NCBI GenBank assembly: GCA_002747255.1
Contig: PDUC01000043.1
Location: forward strand, 1 to 64,000
Reading direction: 5' to 3'
From: Acidobacteriota bacterium
Lineage (GTDB): Bacteria > Acidobacteriota > Holophagae > Acanthopleuribacterales > Acanthopleuribacteraceae
DNA: 64,000 nt
Under the pieces are notes generated by a model. It had not been told where the DNA came from and did no database searches. It worked only from the letters and a program-made list of their open reading frames with translations. The position numbers and the translations under genes were made by a program. Shown piece after piece: positions 40,404 through 50,565 of this stretch (position 1 is the stretch's first letter; every line of letters begins with the position of its first letter).

Positions 40404-43400
40404 ATGAGATACCGAATTCTCCTTACCCTACTTGCCTTCTGGTTTTTGTTGGCGCCACCAATTCAGGCATACGAAACCTGGATGGTTGGCCTTTCGCCAC
40501 AGACGGAACTTCACCTGGTCAACCCGTCCGAATTGCCTCAGAAGGTCGTCATCCGTTCCTATCATCTCGACGGTCAACTCCTCCAGCAAGAGGTCCAGCA
40601 GCTTGAGCCCAGACACAAACTGATTTGGTTTTCCCCTTCTGATTCTCAGACCTCTGTTCTGTTTCATTCGCCCGGAGCCATCCTGGTGGATGCGGTCTGG
40701 GAAGAGGGCTCCAGTTTCTATGAACAGACAGGTGCTCCCGAGTTTGCCACCCCGCTTTATTTTCCTCACATTGCCGAGCAAACCGATTACTGGGAAACAA
40801 AAGCCATGCTGGTCACCTCAACAAAGAGCCGTGTCTTTCTTGCGGATACCGTTCTGCCGGCAACCGAGCCACACAGTACGGCCCTAATCAATCTCGAAGA
40901 TCACCTTGAGTCAGATAGTGCAACGGCCTGGCGTCATTTAAACAGCATTTCACAAACAACGGCGGGTCGATACGTTTTTCACAATACTCAGGAGACTCAA
41001 AGTGTTTCTTTACCCTTGAACTTTGTTAAAGACACTTATCTCATTCTGCCCCATATCCCGTCGGATACGAATACATGGTGGACAGGTCTTGTTCTGCTCA
41101 ACCCGGGTTCTCATACAGCCGACGTGGAATTCACCTGGCACCTTGGCAACGGATCCCAGTCAACAAGTCAAATGGAAATCGAACCGGGAAGCAAGTACGC
41201 CACGTTGCTGTCGGCTCTCGAACCGCCCGCGGGAGCAGAGTGGGCAGAAATTAAAAGCAGCCAGTCTCTGCTGGGTTTTGAACTCTTTGGCACCACCAAT
41301 GAGCAAAGCCTGTGCGGTTTGCCACTTACAAACCTCTTTTCAAAAAGACATATTTTCACTCGCACAGGAGACGATGCAACATGGTCCGGTCTTGCGCTGC
41401 TGAACCCGGCGGATAAAAATGTAACGGTTCAGCTCAATCAATACGACCACTCGGGCAATCTCCTGCGATCCGATCCTGTAAGCCTGCAGCCAAAAGAAAG
41501 GGTTCGTTTCATTCCCGAAACGAGTTACCCCGTTGCGCAGTCTTCCTGGCTTGAGTGTGAATCGGATCATGCTTTTTACACTTTCCAGCTCATCGGGAAA
41601 CACGATCAAACGGGTTTGGCCGCTCTGCTGGGTAAAAGCGTCTCGAACGGACAAATACACCTGGCTTACATCAACGGCCTGGACGATCAACTCTGGGACA
41701 TCGATCAAAGGTTTTACTATCGGGATATCAACGGCAATGGAGAAGCGGATTTTGTACTCTCAAATGAAGAAGGTATCACCCTGATCGCCGACCCGGTATC
41801 CGATTACCGTGTCATTGCATACCGTTATGAAGACATGCTCTTTGAAAATGAAGGTCCACTTCCCGCTGAGCTGGCCATCGCGGATTTAAACGCTGACGGG
41901 TTGATGGAATTCCTCATTCTGGACACAAAACTTCACATTTACACTCGCCTCAACGATGAGGAAATGGTTTTGTTTCAAAATCAATTGCCCGACCTGGAAG
42001 GAGCCGGCAAAATAACGGGCTTTGCCGATACCAATCGCGATGGTTTCCTGGATATTTTAACAGGCAGAGGTTATTACAAATCATTTGCCACTCTTGACAA
42101 TCCCTATTTCACCAATGCCTTTCCCTGGCAGTTACGCACATCGGGAAGGGCAAGCCGGTTCCATCTGCTCAACGACGATGCGATTCCCGACCTGCTGACA
42201 ACCCTGCAAGACGGGTTTCACGCTTTTCTTTCCTATGGTTCCACAGATGACATTGGTGAGCCACTGTATGTACCAAGAGAACTGGGTTACATTCTCGATA
42301 TTTACCAAGTCGATATGGATGGCGATGGAAGAAAGGACGTCATTTCACTACTCGGATCTTCTGCAAACAATCAGTTCGGAGATGCCATTCACATTGCGGA
42401 TCTGAGATGGGAGAACAGCCGTTTTATCAGTGAATACAATCTGCCGGACCATCTGGGTATCGGACAGCTCAGTCTGACGGCAGGTGTTGAACATCCCCAA
42501 ACAGCTTTCTTAAAGCAAAAGCTTGCATCCTGTACGCGCACGATGAGCCTGTCCCAAGACGGTATTGTGGCAATAAGCCATCGCACTGGTTATGGCATTG
42601 TTACCGATTGGAATAAAGATGGAATAGACGATTTTATAGCCCCCTGGGCAGTTGAGGTCACAGAACCCAACCAAAAAAGATCCAACCCTGCTTTTCTTTA
42701 TTACGATGATGCCATCAGTTCCTATGAAAACACCATAACAAGATACTCTGATCAAATGAATTGGGTGAGTACCGAAGTCGTAGCTCCGGGTTCATTCGCC
42801 ACACTCAAGATTTGGGAAGAAAAAGGGTACATGCGCACACCGGAACTCGTAAATTCCATTAACCGCTCCATAAAAAATCCCGCCCTGGTTGAACAATACG
42901 ACATCGATCGCGATGGTGATCTGGATATTCTCGTCAGTGGCTTGGGACTGACCGTTTATAAAAATGAGGGTGAAACCTATGCCGCTTCTCCGGAATACAT
43001 CCACACCGCGGCTGTTTTCACGATATTAAATGCCATGTCCTGTGACTTGAATGGAAATGAGTTCCCGGACTTAATTGGCAACCATCTTTCAGGTTCAGGC
43101 CAACTTCACTGTGTTTACGACTACCTGTCCGATACTCCCACCTCTTTAACGTTGGATATCATCGCGGAAAAGCAGCATGTTCTCTTCTGTGACCTCGATG
43201 GAGATGGTTTAAATGACATGATCGTTCAAAACCCCAAACGACAAAGGAAAGCGTTTATCAATTCAGGCCGCAACTCCTTTACAGAGCTCGCTCTTCCTGA
43301 AGAATTTCAAGCCATGACGGTCATGGATATAACGGGAAACGGCTTACCCGATATAATTGCCTTTCTGTATTTTCCAGAGAGAAACACATCTTACTTGCGG

Positions 43401-43757
43401 ATTTACAAGAACAAGGGGAACCTGAATTTTTCATACCTTCCGATTCAGGAGATTGAACACCAAGCACCTTACTACGCGTTGCTTTCCCTGGATGTCGATC
43501 ACGACGGTAAAAAGGATGTACTCGCCTTTACCCAGGAGAGAAAACCGGTTATGGATATTTTCAAAAATGTCTGGAATGAAATGGAACAGCTCCCCTTTGA
43601 GAAGGTGGGCTTCTGTATGATCAACGATACGCCCTTACCCTCGGTTAAAGACGGCAACACAGACCACATCCCCGACCTTATGTTGCAGTACAACGGAGTC
43701 CAGACCTGGCGTTTCAATAAGGTTAGAATAAACGACAACCTGAATGCATCGCATTAG
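40404..43757 (+). CDS. Secreted FG-GAP/VCBS repeat protein
   Basis: The 1117-residue protein has a signal peptide (MRYRILLTLLAFWFLLAPP, cleavage near QAYE). An N-terminal region of about 400 residues holds three related beta-sandwich units, marked by LHLVNPSELPQKVVIRSY, GLVLLNPGSHTADVEF and GLALLNPADKNVTVQL. The rest is at least ten Asp-rich FG-GAP/VCBS blades, each with a calcium-type loop such as DINGNGEADF, DMDGDGRKDV, DWNKDGIDDF, DIDRDGDLDI, DLDGDGLNDM and DVDHDGKKDV. Such proteins form beta-propellers used in adhesion or surface binding. No anchor or export tag is visible at the C-terminus. It is a single-gene unit. Confidence 0.85.
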   Translation: MRYRILLTLLAFWFLLAPPIQAYETWMVGLSPQTELHLVNPSELPQKVVIRSYHLDGQLLQQEVQQLEPRHKLIWFSPSDSQTSVLFHSPGAILVDAVWEEGSSFYEQTGAPEFATPLYFPHIAEQTDYWETKAMLVTSTKSRVFLADTVLPATEPHSTALINLEDHLESDSATAWRHLNSISQTTAGRYVFHNTQETQSVSLPLNFVKDTYLILPHIPSDTNTWWTGLVLLNPGSHTADVEFTWHLGNGSQSTSQMEIEPGSKYATLLSALEPPAGAEWAEIKSSQSLLGFELFGTTNEQSLCGLPLTNLFSKRHIFTRTGDDATWSGLALLNPADKNVTVQLNQYDHSGNLLRSDPVSLQPKERVRFIPETSYPVAQSSWLECESDHAFYTFQLIGKHDQTGLAALLGKSVSNGQIHLAYINGLDDQLWDIDQRFYYRDINGNGEADFVLSNEEGITLIADPVSDYRVIAYRYEDMLFENEGPLPAELAIADLNADGLMEFLILDTKLHIYTRLNDEEMVLFQNQLPDLEGAGKITGFADTNRDGFLDILTGRGYYKSFATLDNPYFTNAFPWQLRTSGRASRFHLLNDDAIPDLLTTLQDGFHAFLSYGSTDDIGEPLYVPRELGYILDIYQVDMDGDGRKDVISLLGSSANNQFGDAIHIADLRWENSRFISEYNLPDHLGIGQLSLTAGVEHPQTAFLKQKLASCTRTMSLSQDGIVAISHRTGYGIVTDWNKDGIDDFIAPWAVEVTEPNQKRSNPAFLYYDDAISSYENTITRYSDQMNWVSTEVVAPGSFATLKIWEEKGYMRTPELVNSINRSIKNPALVEQYDIDRDGDLDILVSGLGLTVYKNEGETYAASPEYIHTAAVFTILNAMSCDLNGNEFPDLIGNHLSGSGQLHCVYDYLSDTPTSLTLDIIAEKQHVLFCDLDGDGLNDMIVQNPKRQRKAFINSGRNSFTELALPEEFQAMTVMDITGNGLPDIIAFLYFPERNTSYLRIYKNKGNLNFSYLPIQEIEHQAPYYALLSLDVDHDGKKDVLAFTQERKPVMDIFKNVWNEMEQLPFEKVGFCMINDTPLPSVKDGNTDHIPDLMLQYNGVQTWRFNKVRINDNLNASH

Positions 43758-43832
43758 GCTCTAAGCTGGAAACAGAACTCCAAGAGGGGAACCTCACACG
43801 GCTTGCACATTTGATCCGATGGGAAGTTGACA

Positions 43833-44291
43833 TCAGCAAAAATTTGCCAAAGTCATGATAAGGTTAAATTTTTCATTGGTATTGCGAAGCCTGCTGGACA
43901 GAGTTTTGCAAAAGGACCAGAGAAACTTGAAGCCTATATCTCTGTTTTGATCGAACAGTTTGAGCAGGGCGGTATTTTGTATCTCAAACAGGCTCGTTTT
44001 TTCGTGGGCAATGGCATGGGCCGAGCGGGGCTCAAACCGGAACAAGGACATCTCCCCAAAATAGCTGTTGGCTTTTAAAACAGCCAGGGCTTCTTCTCCA
44101 CCGGCCTGGATTTTGGAAATACGTACGGAGCCATCTACAATGAGAAAAAGGGAGTTGCCCGGATCGTCTTCGGAAAAGATAAACTGACCCTTCTGAAAGG
44201 TTTTCTGCTGCCCAATTAGTATAATTTCAACAAGCTCGTCTTCTGTTAAATCCTCAAACAGGGCTGTCTTTTTCAAAAAGTCCTTATTCAA
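43833..44291 (-). CDS. Cyclic nucleotide-binding domain protein
   Basis: The 152-residue protein is a single cNMP-binding fold: LFEDLTEDELVEIILIG, FIFSEDDPGNSLFLIVDGSV, then the phosphate-binding cassette NSYFGEMSLFRFEPRSAHA and a C-terminal helix. The cassette keeps Glu and the Arg-Ser-Ala pattern expected for cyclic nucleotide binding. No DNA-binding helix-turn-helix follows, unlike Crp. It is the last gene of a three-gene signalling operon behind cheY and a membrane coiled-coil protein, and is preceded by AGGAGG. Confidence 0.85.
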   Translation of the reverse strand: MNKDFLKKTALFEDLTEDELVEIILIGQQKTFQKGQFIFSEDDPGNSLFLIVDGSVRISKIQAGGEEALAVLKANSYFGEMSLFRFEPRSAHAIAHEKTSLFEIQNTALLKLFDQNRDIGFKFLWSFCKTLSSRLRNTNEKFNLIMTLANFC

Positions 44292-44303
44292 ACAGTCCTC
44301 CTG

Positions 44304-44588
44304 TTAAAGATTGTCCTGAATATGCTGTAGCTTTTTCCCTACTTCCTTGTTAAATGATTCTAGTTTGGTAAGATTCTCTCTCTTGGATTCCACAATCACA
44401 CTTTCAATGCGCTTTTCAATCCTGGATATGTGTTTCACCAGTTCTTCAATTTGATTTTTGATCATCTCAAACTCTGTGAACTCTTTATGGACATTGGGAT
44501 CGGGCTGTTTGATAACATACAGCACGACAGCAAGTAAAAAGGTATTGAAAAAGCCAATTACTACAGCCAAAAAAGCAAAGACTTGCAT
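44304..44588 (-). CDS. Small membrane-anchored coiled-coil protein
   Basis: The 94-residue protein has one N-terminal membrane helix (MQVFAFLAVVIGFFNTFLLA, then VVLYVI). The remaining ~65 residues are a charged coiled coil (MIKNQIEELVKHISRIEKRI). It probably sits in the inner membrane with the coil in the cytoplasm. I know of no named family. It lies 14 bases after cheY and 12 bases before the cNMP-binding gene, so it may tether or link these two. Confidence 0.7.
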   Translation of the reverse strand: MQVFAFLAVVIGFFNTFLLAVVLYVIKQPDPNVHKEFTEFEMIKNQIEELVKHISRIEKRIESVIVESKRENLTKLESFNKEVGKKLQHIQDNL

Positions 44589-44602
44589 ATTGTATTCCCA
44601 GT

Positions 44603-44962
44603 CTAACTAATGAGCAATTCGATTTTACTTTTCAATGTTTCAGGTGTAAAAGGTTTTACAACGTAATTATTAACACCGGCTTGGAGTGCTTGCACAATGT
44701 CTTCTTTGGCGGCATTGGTTGTAACCATTAAAATGGGTAAATCTTTATAGGGCCCGGATTTCACGTGTTTTACAAATTCAAGACCATCCATTTCCGGCAT
44801 GTTCCAGTCTGTAATGATGAGTTCCACTCCACCCTCTTCGAGTTTTTGCAGACCTGTTTTTCCGTTATCGGCCTGAACAACGTCTTTATATCCCAGTCTT
44901 GAAAGAGTATTGATGATGATACGTCTCATTGTATTCGAATCATCTACCGTGAGAATTTTCAC
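44603..44962 (-). CDS. cheY: Single-domain response regulator, CheY-like
   Basis: The 119-residue receiver has the full set of residues: acidic pair in MKILTVDDSN, phospho-acceptor Asp52 in IITDWNMPEMDG, the switch Thr in MVTTNA and the Lys in YVVKPF. The closest type is chemotaxis CheY (RRIIINTLSRLGYKDVVQADNG). The start is GTG at 44962, with GGGGGTGA 5 bases before it. A good promoter is at 44994-45023. It could be the target of the CheZ-like phosphatase at 3107-4036; no kinase CheA is in the window. Confidence 0.88.
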   Translation of the reverse strand: MKILTVDDSNTMRRIIINTLSRLGYKDVVQADNGKTGLQKLEEGGVELIITDWNMPEMDGLEFVKHVKSGPYKDLPILMVTTNAAKEDIVQALQAGVNNYVVKPFTPETLKSKIELLIS

Positions 44963-44993
44963 TAAATCACCCCCGAAAGCAGTACTGCCTCAG

Positions 44994-45023
44994 ATTATAC
45001 AATCACCTATCGTCAGAATGCAA
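44994..45023 (-). promoter_or_regulatory. sigma-70-type promoter of the cheY operon
   Basis: On the minus strand TTGCAT (45018-45023) and a perfect TATAAT (44994-44999) are separated by 18 bases, 32 bases before the GTG start of cheY. Confidence 0.7.
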
Positions 45024-45066
45024 AGTTGTATGAGTATGTTTTTATTTTTTTATCCGTTTTACAGAT

Positions 45067-46287
45067 TTATACCAGTCCAACACCTTCAACCGCTCTTTTC
45101 ATTTGCTCCAGTCGATCGTCCAGACTGCCTGTAAGACCGATAGAGATGCGCAACAATCCGGGAGAGAGACCCATTTCTTTCTGGTCTTCTTCGGAAATTT
45201 CCGATGAGGTGGATGAACCCGAGCAGGACATTAAAGTATCAAAGTAGCCCAGTGAAACAGCGATGTATCCGAAGTTCTCTTTATTTTGCAGATACGACAT
45301 CAACTCATTGGCTTTTTCAGGGGTTTTGGCATCAATAGTCAGCAATCCTCCGAAGCCGTACTCCTCGTTCAGCATGGATTTCAGCAGTTCGTGCTGGGGA
45401 TGACAGGTTAAGCCCGGATAGGATACAGCAGCACCCATTTCTTTAAGCATTTTGGCTATAGCCATGGTGCGGTGTGAATGCTCTTTCATCCGAAGCGGCA
45501 GGTGGGGCAGACGCTGAGTCACATCAAAGGCAACTCTTGAGTCCATGGATGGGCCAAGTAACATGACACGACCTGTATGAAGGTCCATGAGTTCAAAAAT
45601 AAACTCCTTATCGGCAAGGATGGCTCCACCCATGAGATCACTGGCTCCGTTGATGAACTTGGTCAGTGAATACACGACCATGTCGGCTCCTAACATTTTG
45701 GGCGATACCATCACCGGTGTAAATGTGTTGTCCACAACTAATTTGAGGCCGTGCTCTTTGGCCAGTGCCGACAGTTTCCTGATATCGGCAATGTTGAGGA
45801 TGGGATTCCCCATGACTTCGGTATAGAGCATTTTGGTATTGGGTTTGATGGACTTTCTGAAGGCTTCCACATCCGTTGGATCCACCAAGGTAGCCTCAAC
45901 ACCCATTTCAGGCAGCATTTCGGTCATAAAGGCGTGAGTTCCGCCATAAACGGTGTTACTGGATACCAGGTGTGAGCCTTTTTTACATATTTGCAGAATC
46001 GCCGAGGAAATGGCTCCCATGCCCGTTGCCGTGCAGATACCCATTTCGGCACCATCCATGGCCGCCAAATAACGGGCAAGAACATCGACCGTCGGATTGA
46101 AGTGCCGGCTGTAGAGATAGCAGCCACCCACTTCGGGAGTTTTCTCTCCCTGAAAGATCTTCGGCATCGTTCCGGGCTCCAATACGGAAAAGGTAGACGA
46201 ACGCTCAATAGATGGCGCAACACCGCCATGCTCACCAAACTCCCTTTTAACATTGACCATAGCTTGTTCAGGATTAAATATTGCCAT
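45067..46287 (-). CDS. PLP-dependent Cys/Met metabolism enzyme (cystathionine gamma-synthase/methionine gamma-lyase family)
   Basis: The 406-residue enzyme shows YLYSRHFNPTVDVL, the PLP-phosphate loop TATGMGAISSAI, LVVDNTFTPV and the Schiff-base lysine in VVYSLTKFINGASDLMGG. These are the marks of the Cys/Met PLP superfamily. The substrate-site segment reads NTVYGGTHA, where methionine gamma-lyases usually have a Cys (YGCT). Gamma-lyase activity on methionine is therefore not assured, and cystathionine gamma-synthase/lyase is equally possible. The ATG at 46287 follows GGGAGG; the upstream 22 codons are unlikely. It lies 75 bases after purA, on the same strand. Confidence 0.82.
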   Translation of the reverse strand: MAIFNPEQAMVNVKREFGEHGGVAPSIERSSTFSVLEPGTMPKIFQGEKTPEVGGCYLYSRHFNPTVDVLARYLAAMDGAEMGICTATGMGAISSAILQICKKGSHLVSSNTVYGGTHAFMTEMLPEMGVEATLVDPTDVEAFRKSIKPNTKMLYTEVMGNPILNIADIRKLSALAKEHGLKLVVDNTFTPVMVSPKMLGADMVVYSLTKFINGASDLMGGAILADKEFIFELMDLHTGRVMLLGPSMDSRVAFDVTQRLPHLPLRMKEHSHRTMAIAKMLKEMGAAVSYPGLTCHPQHELLKSMLNEEYGFGGLLTIDAKTPEKANELMSYLQNKENFGYIAVSLGYFDTLMSCSGSSTSSEISEEDQKEMGLSPGLLRISIGLTGSLDDRLEQMKRAVEGVGLV

Positions 46288-46362
46288 AATGACCTCCCAG
46301 TTGCTTTTCCCTTTTATGATGTCTATCTTCTGTTTTTCAGAGTCCTGAATCAAGTATTTTTT

Positions 46363-47721
<1,359 letters not shown>

Positions 47722-47748
47722 TTAATAATTGGTTCCTGTTAACAGCTG

Positions 47749-47777
47749 ACTATAACAAACTTATGAAGGCGAGACAA
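47749..47777 (-). promoter_or_regulatory. Promoter candidate for purA
   Basis: On the minus strand TTGTCT (47772-47777) and TATAGT (47749-47754) are 17 bases apart, about 90 bases before the purA ATG. Confidence 0.5.
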
Positions 47778-47883
47778 CCGAATTAGGTTCCCGACTGACT
47801 GACAGGGCGAGGTAACTGTCAATTTTTTCTGATTTGCCGACATTCTGTTGTATGATGACTGAAACTAAGCGTGGAGCATCGAG

Positions 47884-49455
47884 TTGAGTTCCTTAAAACA
47901 TGCCAAACAATGTGAATTGCACCCTTCCAGGTTGACCTTTCACGTTTGTTCTTCCTGTAAGAAGGCCATCTGCCGGCAATGCACAGAAGAGGGCACTCTC
48001 TGCAGCGCATGTAAAAGAAAGTCAGATCTAGCAACAAAAGGTTTGAATAAAAAGAAACAGACAAAGCCGTTTCTTTATCAAGCTGCTCGTCTCTTTCTGC
48101 CCTCCAAAGTCAGTCTGCTTCTCGCTTTCTCTCTAGTCTGCTTCCTGTTTATTTCGCTCTTCATTTTAGATACTGAAAAGCAAATCAAGGCACCTCGTGA
48201 CAATCGGGATAAGACACAAACAGGATCTGTTGCCGCAGAGCAGTCGACAGTGTGTTTTGAACAGAAAAATGTGAGCATTACCCCTTTTGCTGTAGATAGA
48301 CGAGTTGCAGAGGTCAACAGTATCTCTGTTCCCACCAGTGACTCCCCTGAGGATAAAGCCAATCTTTTAAGAAACGCCCCATTTAAAGAACAGCAAAAAG
48401 ATAGCGATCGAATGGAATTGACTCAAGTTCAGATTCTAGTGCCTTCCATGTATCCCGATATGTATCACTACCTATTGACACAACCCGACAAACTGAATAC
48501 GTCTGCCTTTTTGGAGTTAAAAGAAAAAAAGGAAGAAAAAAGCTCAACTGCGAGCTCCGCAGTCGTTCAAAAAAAAGCCACCGAGATAAAAGATTCCAAA
48601 AGCATCGCCATTGCCAAACAAGCAGAAGAAAAAATAAAACCCTCCGCGCTCGCCAAAAGCACCAGACAAGACAAGAACCGGCAAAAGCGGAACAACAGCA
48701 TGTCAAGCCATATTCTCAACGGCAATCGTTTCAAAAAGTACCATTTAGAAAGCGTTCCGACCGATAAAAAGTTCATTACTCTCAGCTTTGACGGTGACCA
48801 CCTGGACAACTGCCTTGACCCCATTATGCAGATACTGGCTGAGAACAATGTGAAGGCTAATGTTTTTTTGACGGGTAAATTCATCAAGCTTTTCCCTGAA
48901 GGTGTCAGAAAAATAGTGTCACACGGCCATGAAATAGGCAACCACACATGGAATCACCCCCATTTGACTGACTATGAAAACACACGCACTCACAGAACCA
49001 GAAAATCCATGACTCGAACTCAGTTTATAAGCCAGCTGGAAAAAACCGCCAAAGTCTATCAATCCGTAACGGGTCAATCGTTCAGCCCCTATTGGCGCGC
49101 TCCTTTTGGAGAACACAACCTCAAAATCAGAACATGGGCCTACTCCAGCGGCTATCTCCACATTGGTTGGACTCGAGGCTGCGACAGCATGGATTGGATG
49201 GTCAACCCCAATGGAAAATACTACCTATCTCCTGCTAAACTGCTCACACGATTGGAAAAACACCTGGATAAGCCAGGCCATAAAATCATCCTTATGCATT
49301 TGGGCTCGAAAAGAGAATTGAAGGAGAGGCCCCACCATATTCTCGGTGAGTTTATCAGACGGGCAAAGCAGAAAGGCTATCGCTTTACAACGATCTCCGA
49401 AATTCTACGCCAAACCCAAGGCTTCCAGATGGCGTCCAAGAACGAAAACCATTGA
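47884..49455 (+). CDS. B-box-type zinc finger / membrane / polysaccharide deacetylase fusion
   Basis: The 523-residue protein has three parts. A Cys/His-rich finger spans residues ~8-45 (CELHPSRLTFHVCSSCKKAI, then CRQC and LCSAC), followed by a membrane helix (LLLAFSLVCFLFISLFIL) at ~75-95. A Lys/Glu-rich spacer of ~180 residues comes next. A NodB-type deacetylase domain starts near 295 (ITLSFDGDH with the Asp pair, HGHEIGNHTWNHP with the zinc HxxxxH, YWRAPFGEHN, ILMHLG). The finger is cytoplasmic and the enzyme periplasmic if the helix is an anchor. The start is TTG at 47884 with GGAG 7 bases upstream; a stop lies in frame just before. Confidence 0.8.
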   Translation: MSSLKHAKQCELHPSRLTFHVCSSCKKAICRQCTEEGTLCSACKRKSDLATKGLNKKKQTKPFLYQAARLFLPSKVSLLLAFSLVCFLFISLFILDTEKQIKAPRDNRDKTQTGSVAAEQSTVCFEQKNVSITPFAVDRRVAEVNSISVPTSDSPEDKANLLRNAPFKEQQKDSDRMELTQVQILVPSMYPDMYHYLLTQPDKLNTSAFLELKEKKEEKSSTASSAVVQKKATEIKDSKSIAIAKQAEEKIKPSALAKSTRQDKNRQKRNNSMSSHILNGNRFKKYHLESVPTDKKFITLSFDGDHLDNCLDPIMQILAENNVKANVFLTGKFIKLFPEGVRKIVSHGHEIGNHTWNHPHLTDYENTRTHRTRKSMTRTQFISQLEKTAKVYQSVTGQSFSPYWRAPFGEHNLKIRTWAYSSGYLHIGWTRGCDSMDWMVNPNGKYYLSPAKLLTRLEKHLDKPGHKIILMHLGSKRELKERPHHILGEFIRRAKQKGYRFTTISEILRQTQGFQMASKNENH

Positions 49456-49510
49456 GACGCTTCACCAAATAGCGGACAGCTACCGCATTCTCAAAGTGCT
49501 TGGCTGACTT

Positions 49511-50557
49511 CTATTTGAACCGGGCTTTATCGAGCGCTTTTTCCAGAGCGGCTTCTTTGCCGACCTTGCCTTCACTGACCAGCTCCAGTAAACGATCATC
49601 CATCGCAATCATTCCCATTGCTCTATTTGTCTGTAACAGGGAGTCCAGCTTGTTGGATTCACCGCTGCGGATAATACCCGGCAGCGCGCTGGTATAGAGG
49701 AGAATTTCATGAGCTGCCCAGCGTCTACTACCGTCAGCACTTTTCAATAGCTGTTGCGATACCACCCCTTTCAGCGCGTTGGACAGGACGGATCTGATTT
49801 GGTTCTTTTTATTGGCGGGAAAGACATCGATAATGCGGTCGATGGTTTTACTGGCGGAGTTGGTATGCAGTGTACCGAAAACCAGGATGCCCATTTCCAC
49901 AGCTGTCAGAGCCAGCTCAATGGTCTCACGATCGCGCATTTCCCCTACTAAAATGACATTGGCATCGCTTTTCAAGGCGCCTTGCAAACCACTTGTGAAG
50001 CTTCGGGTGTCTTTTCCCACTTCACGATGCACAATAAGACTCTTCTTGTTGTGATGTACAAACTCCACTGGCTCTTCAATGGTCACAATTTTGTATTTGT
50101 AATTGTCGTTAATGTAATCAATGATGGCAGCCAGAGTTGTCGACTTACCGCTTCCGGTTGGTCCTGTCACCAGAACCATCCCGGATCTCAGGTCCGCAAA
50201 TTGTTTAAAAACTGACGGCGCGTCGATTTGATCAAGTGTCAGAATTTTAGTGGGAATGGTTCTGAAAATGGCGCCAAGACCGAAAAAGTGCCGAAAATAG
50301 TTGGCTCGAAAACGGGATTTGGTTCCCATGGCATAGGCAAAGTCAAGATCTCCTGTTTTTTGAAACTCCTTCCAGGATGTTTCTCCTGCTATTTCGGATA
50401 AATAGCGCGACATGGACTGTCGGGTCAACCTGGGGAACCCATCCAAAACGGTCAGCGAACCGTGCTGCCTTATTTTCGGGAACTGGGTTTCTTCCAGGTG
50501 TAAATCGGACCCGTCTTTTTCAAGCATTGCGTTGAACAGAACATCTATTTCAGCCAT
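49511..50557 (-). CDS. pilT: Twitching motility ATPase PilT
   Basis: The 348-residue hexameric ATPase has the PilT N-terminal PAS-like domain (GSDLHLEETQFPKIRQHG), Walker A GPTGSGKSTTLA, IEEPVEFVH, the arginine-rich Walker B LVGEMRDRETIELAL and the His box GILVFGTLHTNSA. PilT retracts type IV pili. It lacks the AIRNLIRE retraction motif in its canonical form, but the tail matches PilT in length. It is the second gene after a PilT-like paralogue and is separated from it by 8 bases. Confidence 0.88.
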   Translation of the reverse strand: MAEIDVLFNAMLEKDGSDLHLEETQFPKIRQHGSLTVLDGFPRLTRQSMSRYLSEIAGETSWKEFQKTGDLDFAYAMGTKSRFRANYFRHFFGLGAIFRTIPTKILTLDQIDAPSVFKQFADLRSGMVLVTGPTGSGKSTTLAAIIDYINDNYKYKIVTIEEPVEFVHHNKKSLIVHREVGKDTRSFTSGLQGALKSDANVILVGEMRDRETIELALTAVEMGILVFGTLHTNSASKTIDRIIDVFPANKKNQIRSVLSNALKGVVSQQLLKSADGSRRWAAHEILLYTSALPGIIRSGESNKLDSLLQTNRAMGMIAMDDRLLELVSEGKVGKEAALEKALDKARFK

Positions 50558-50565
50558 GGCATCCT

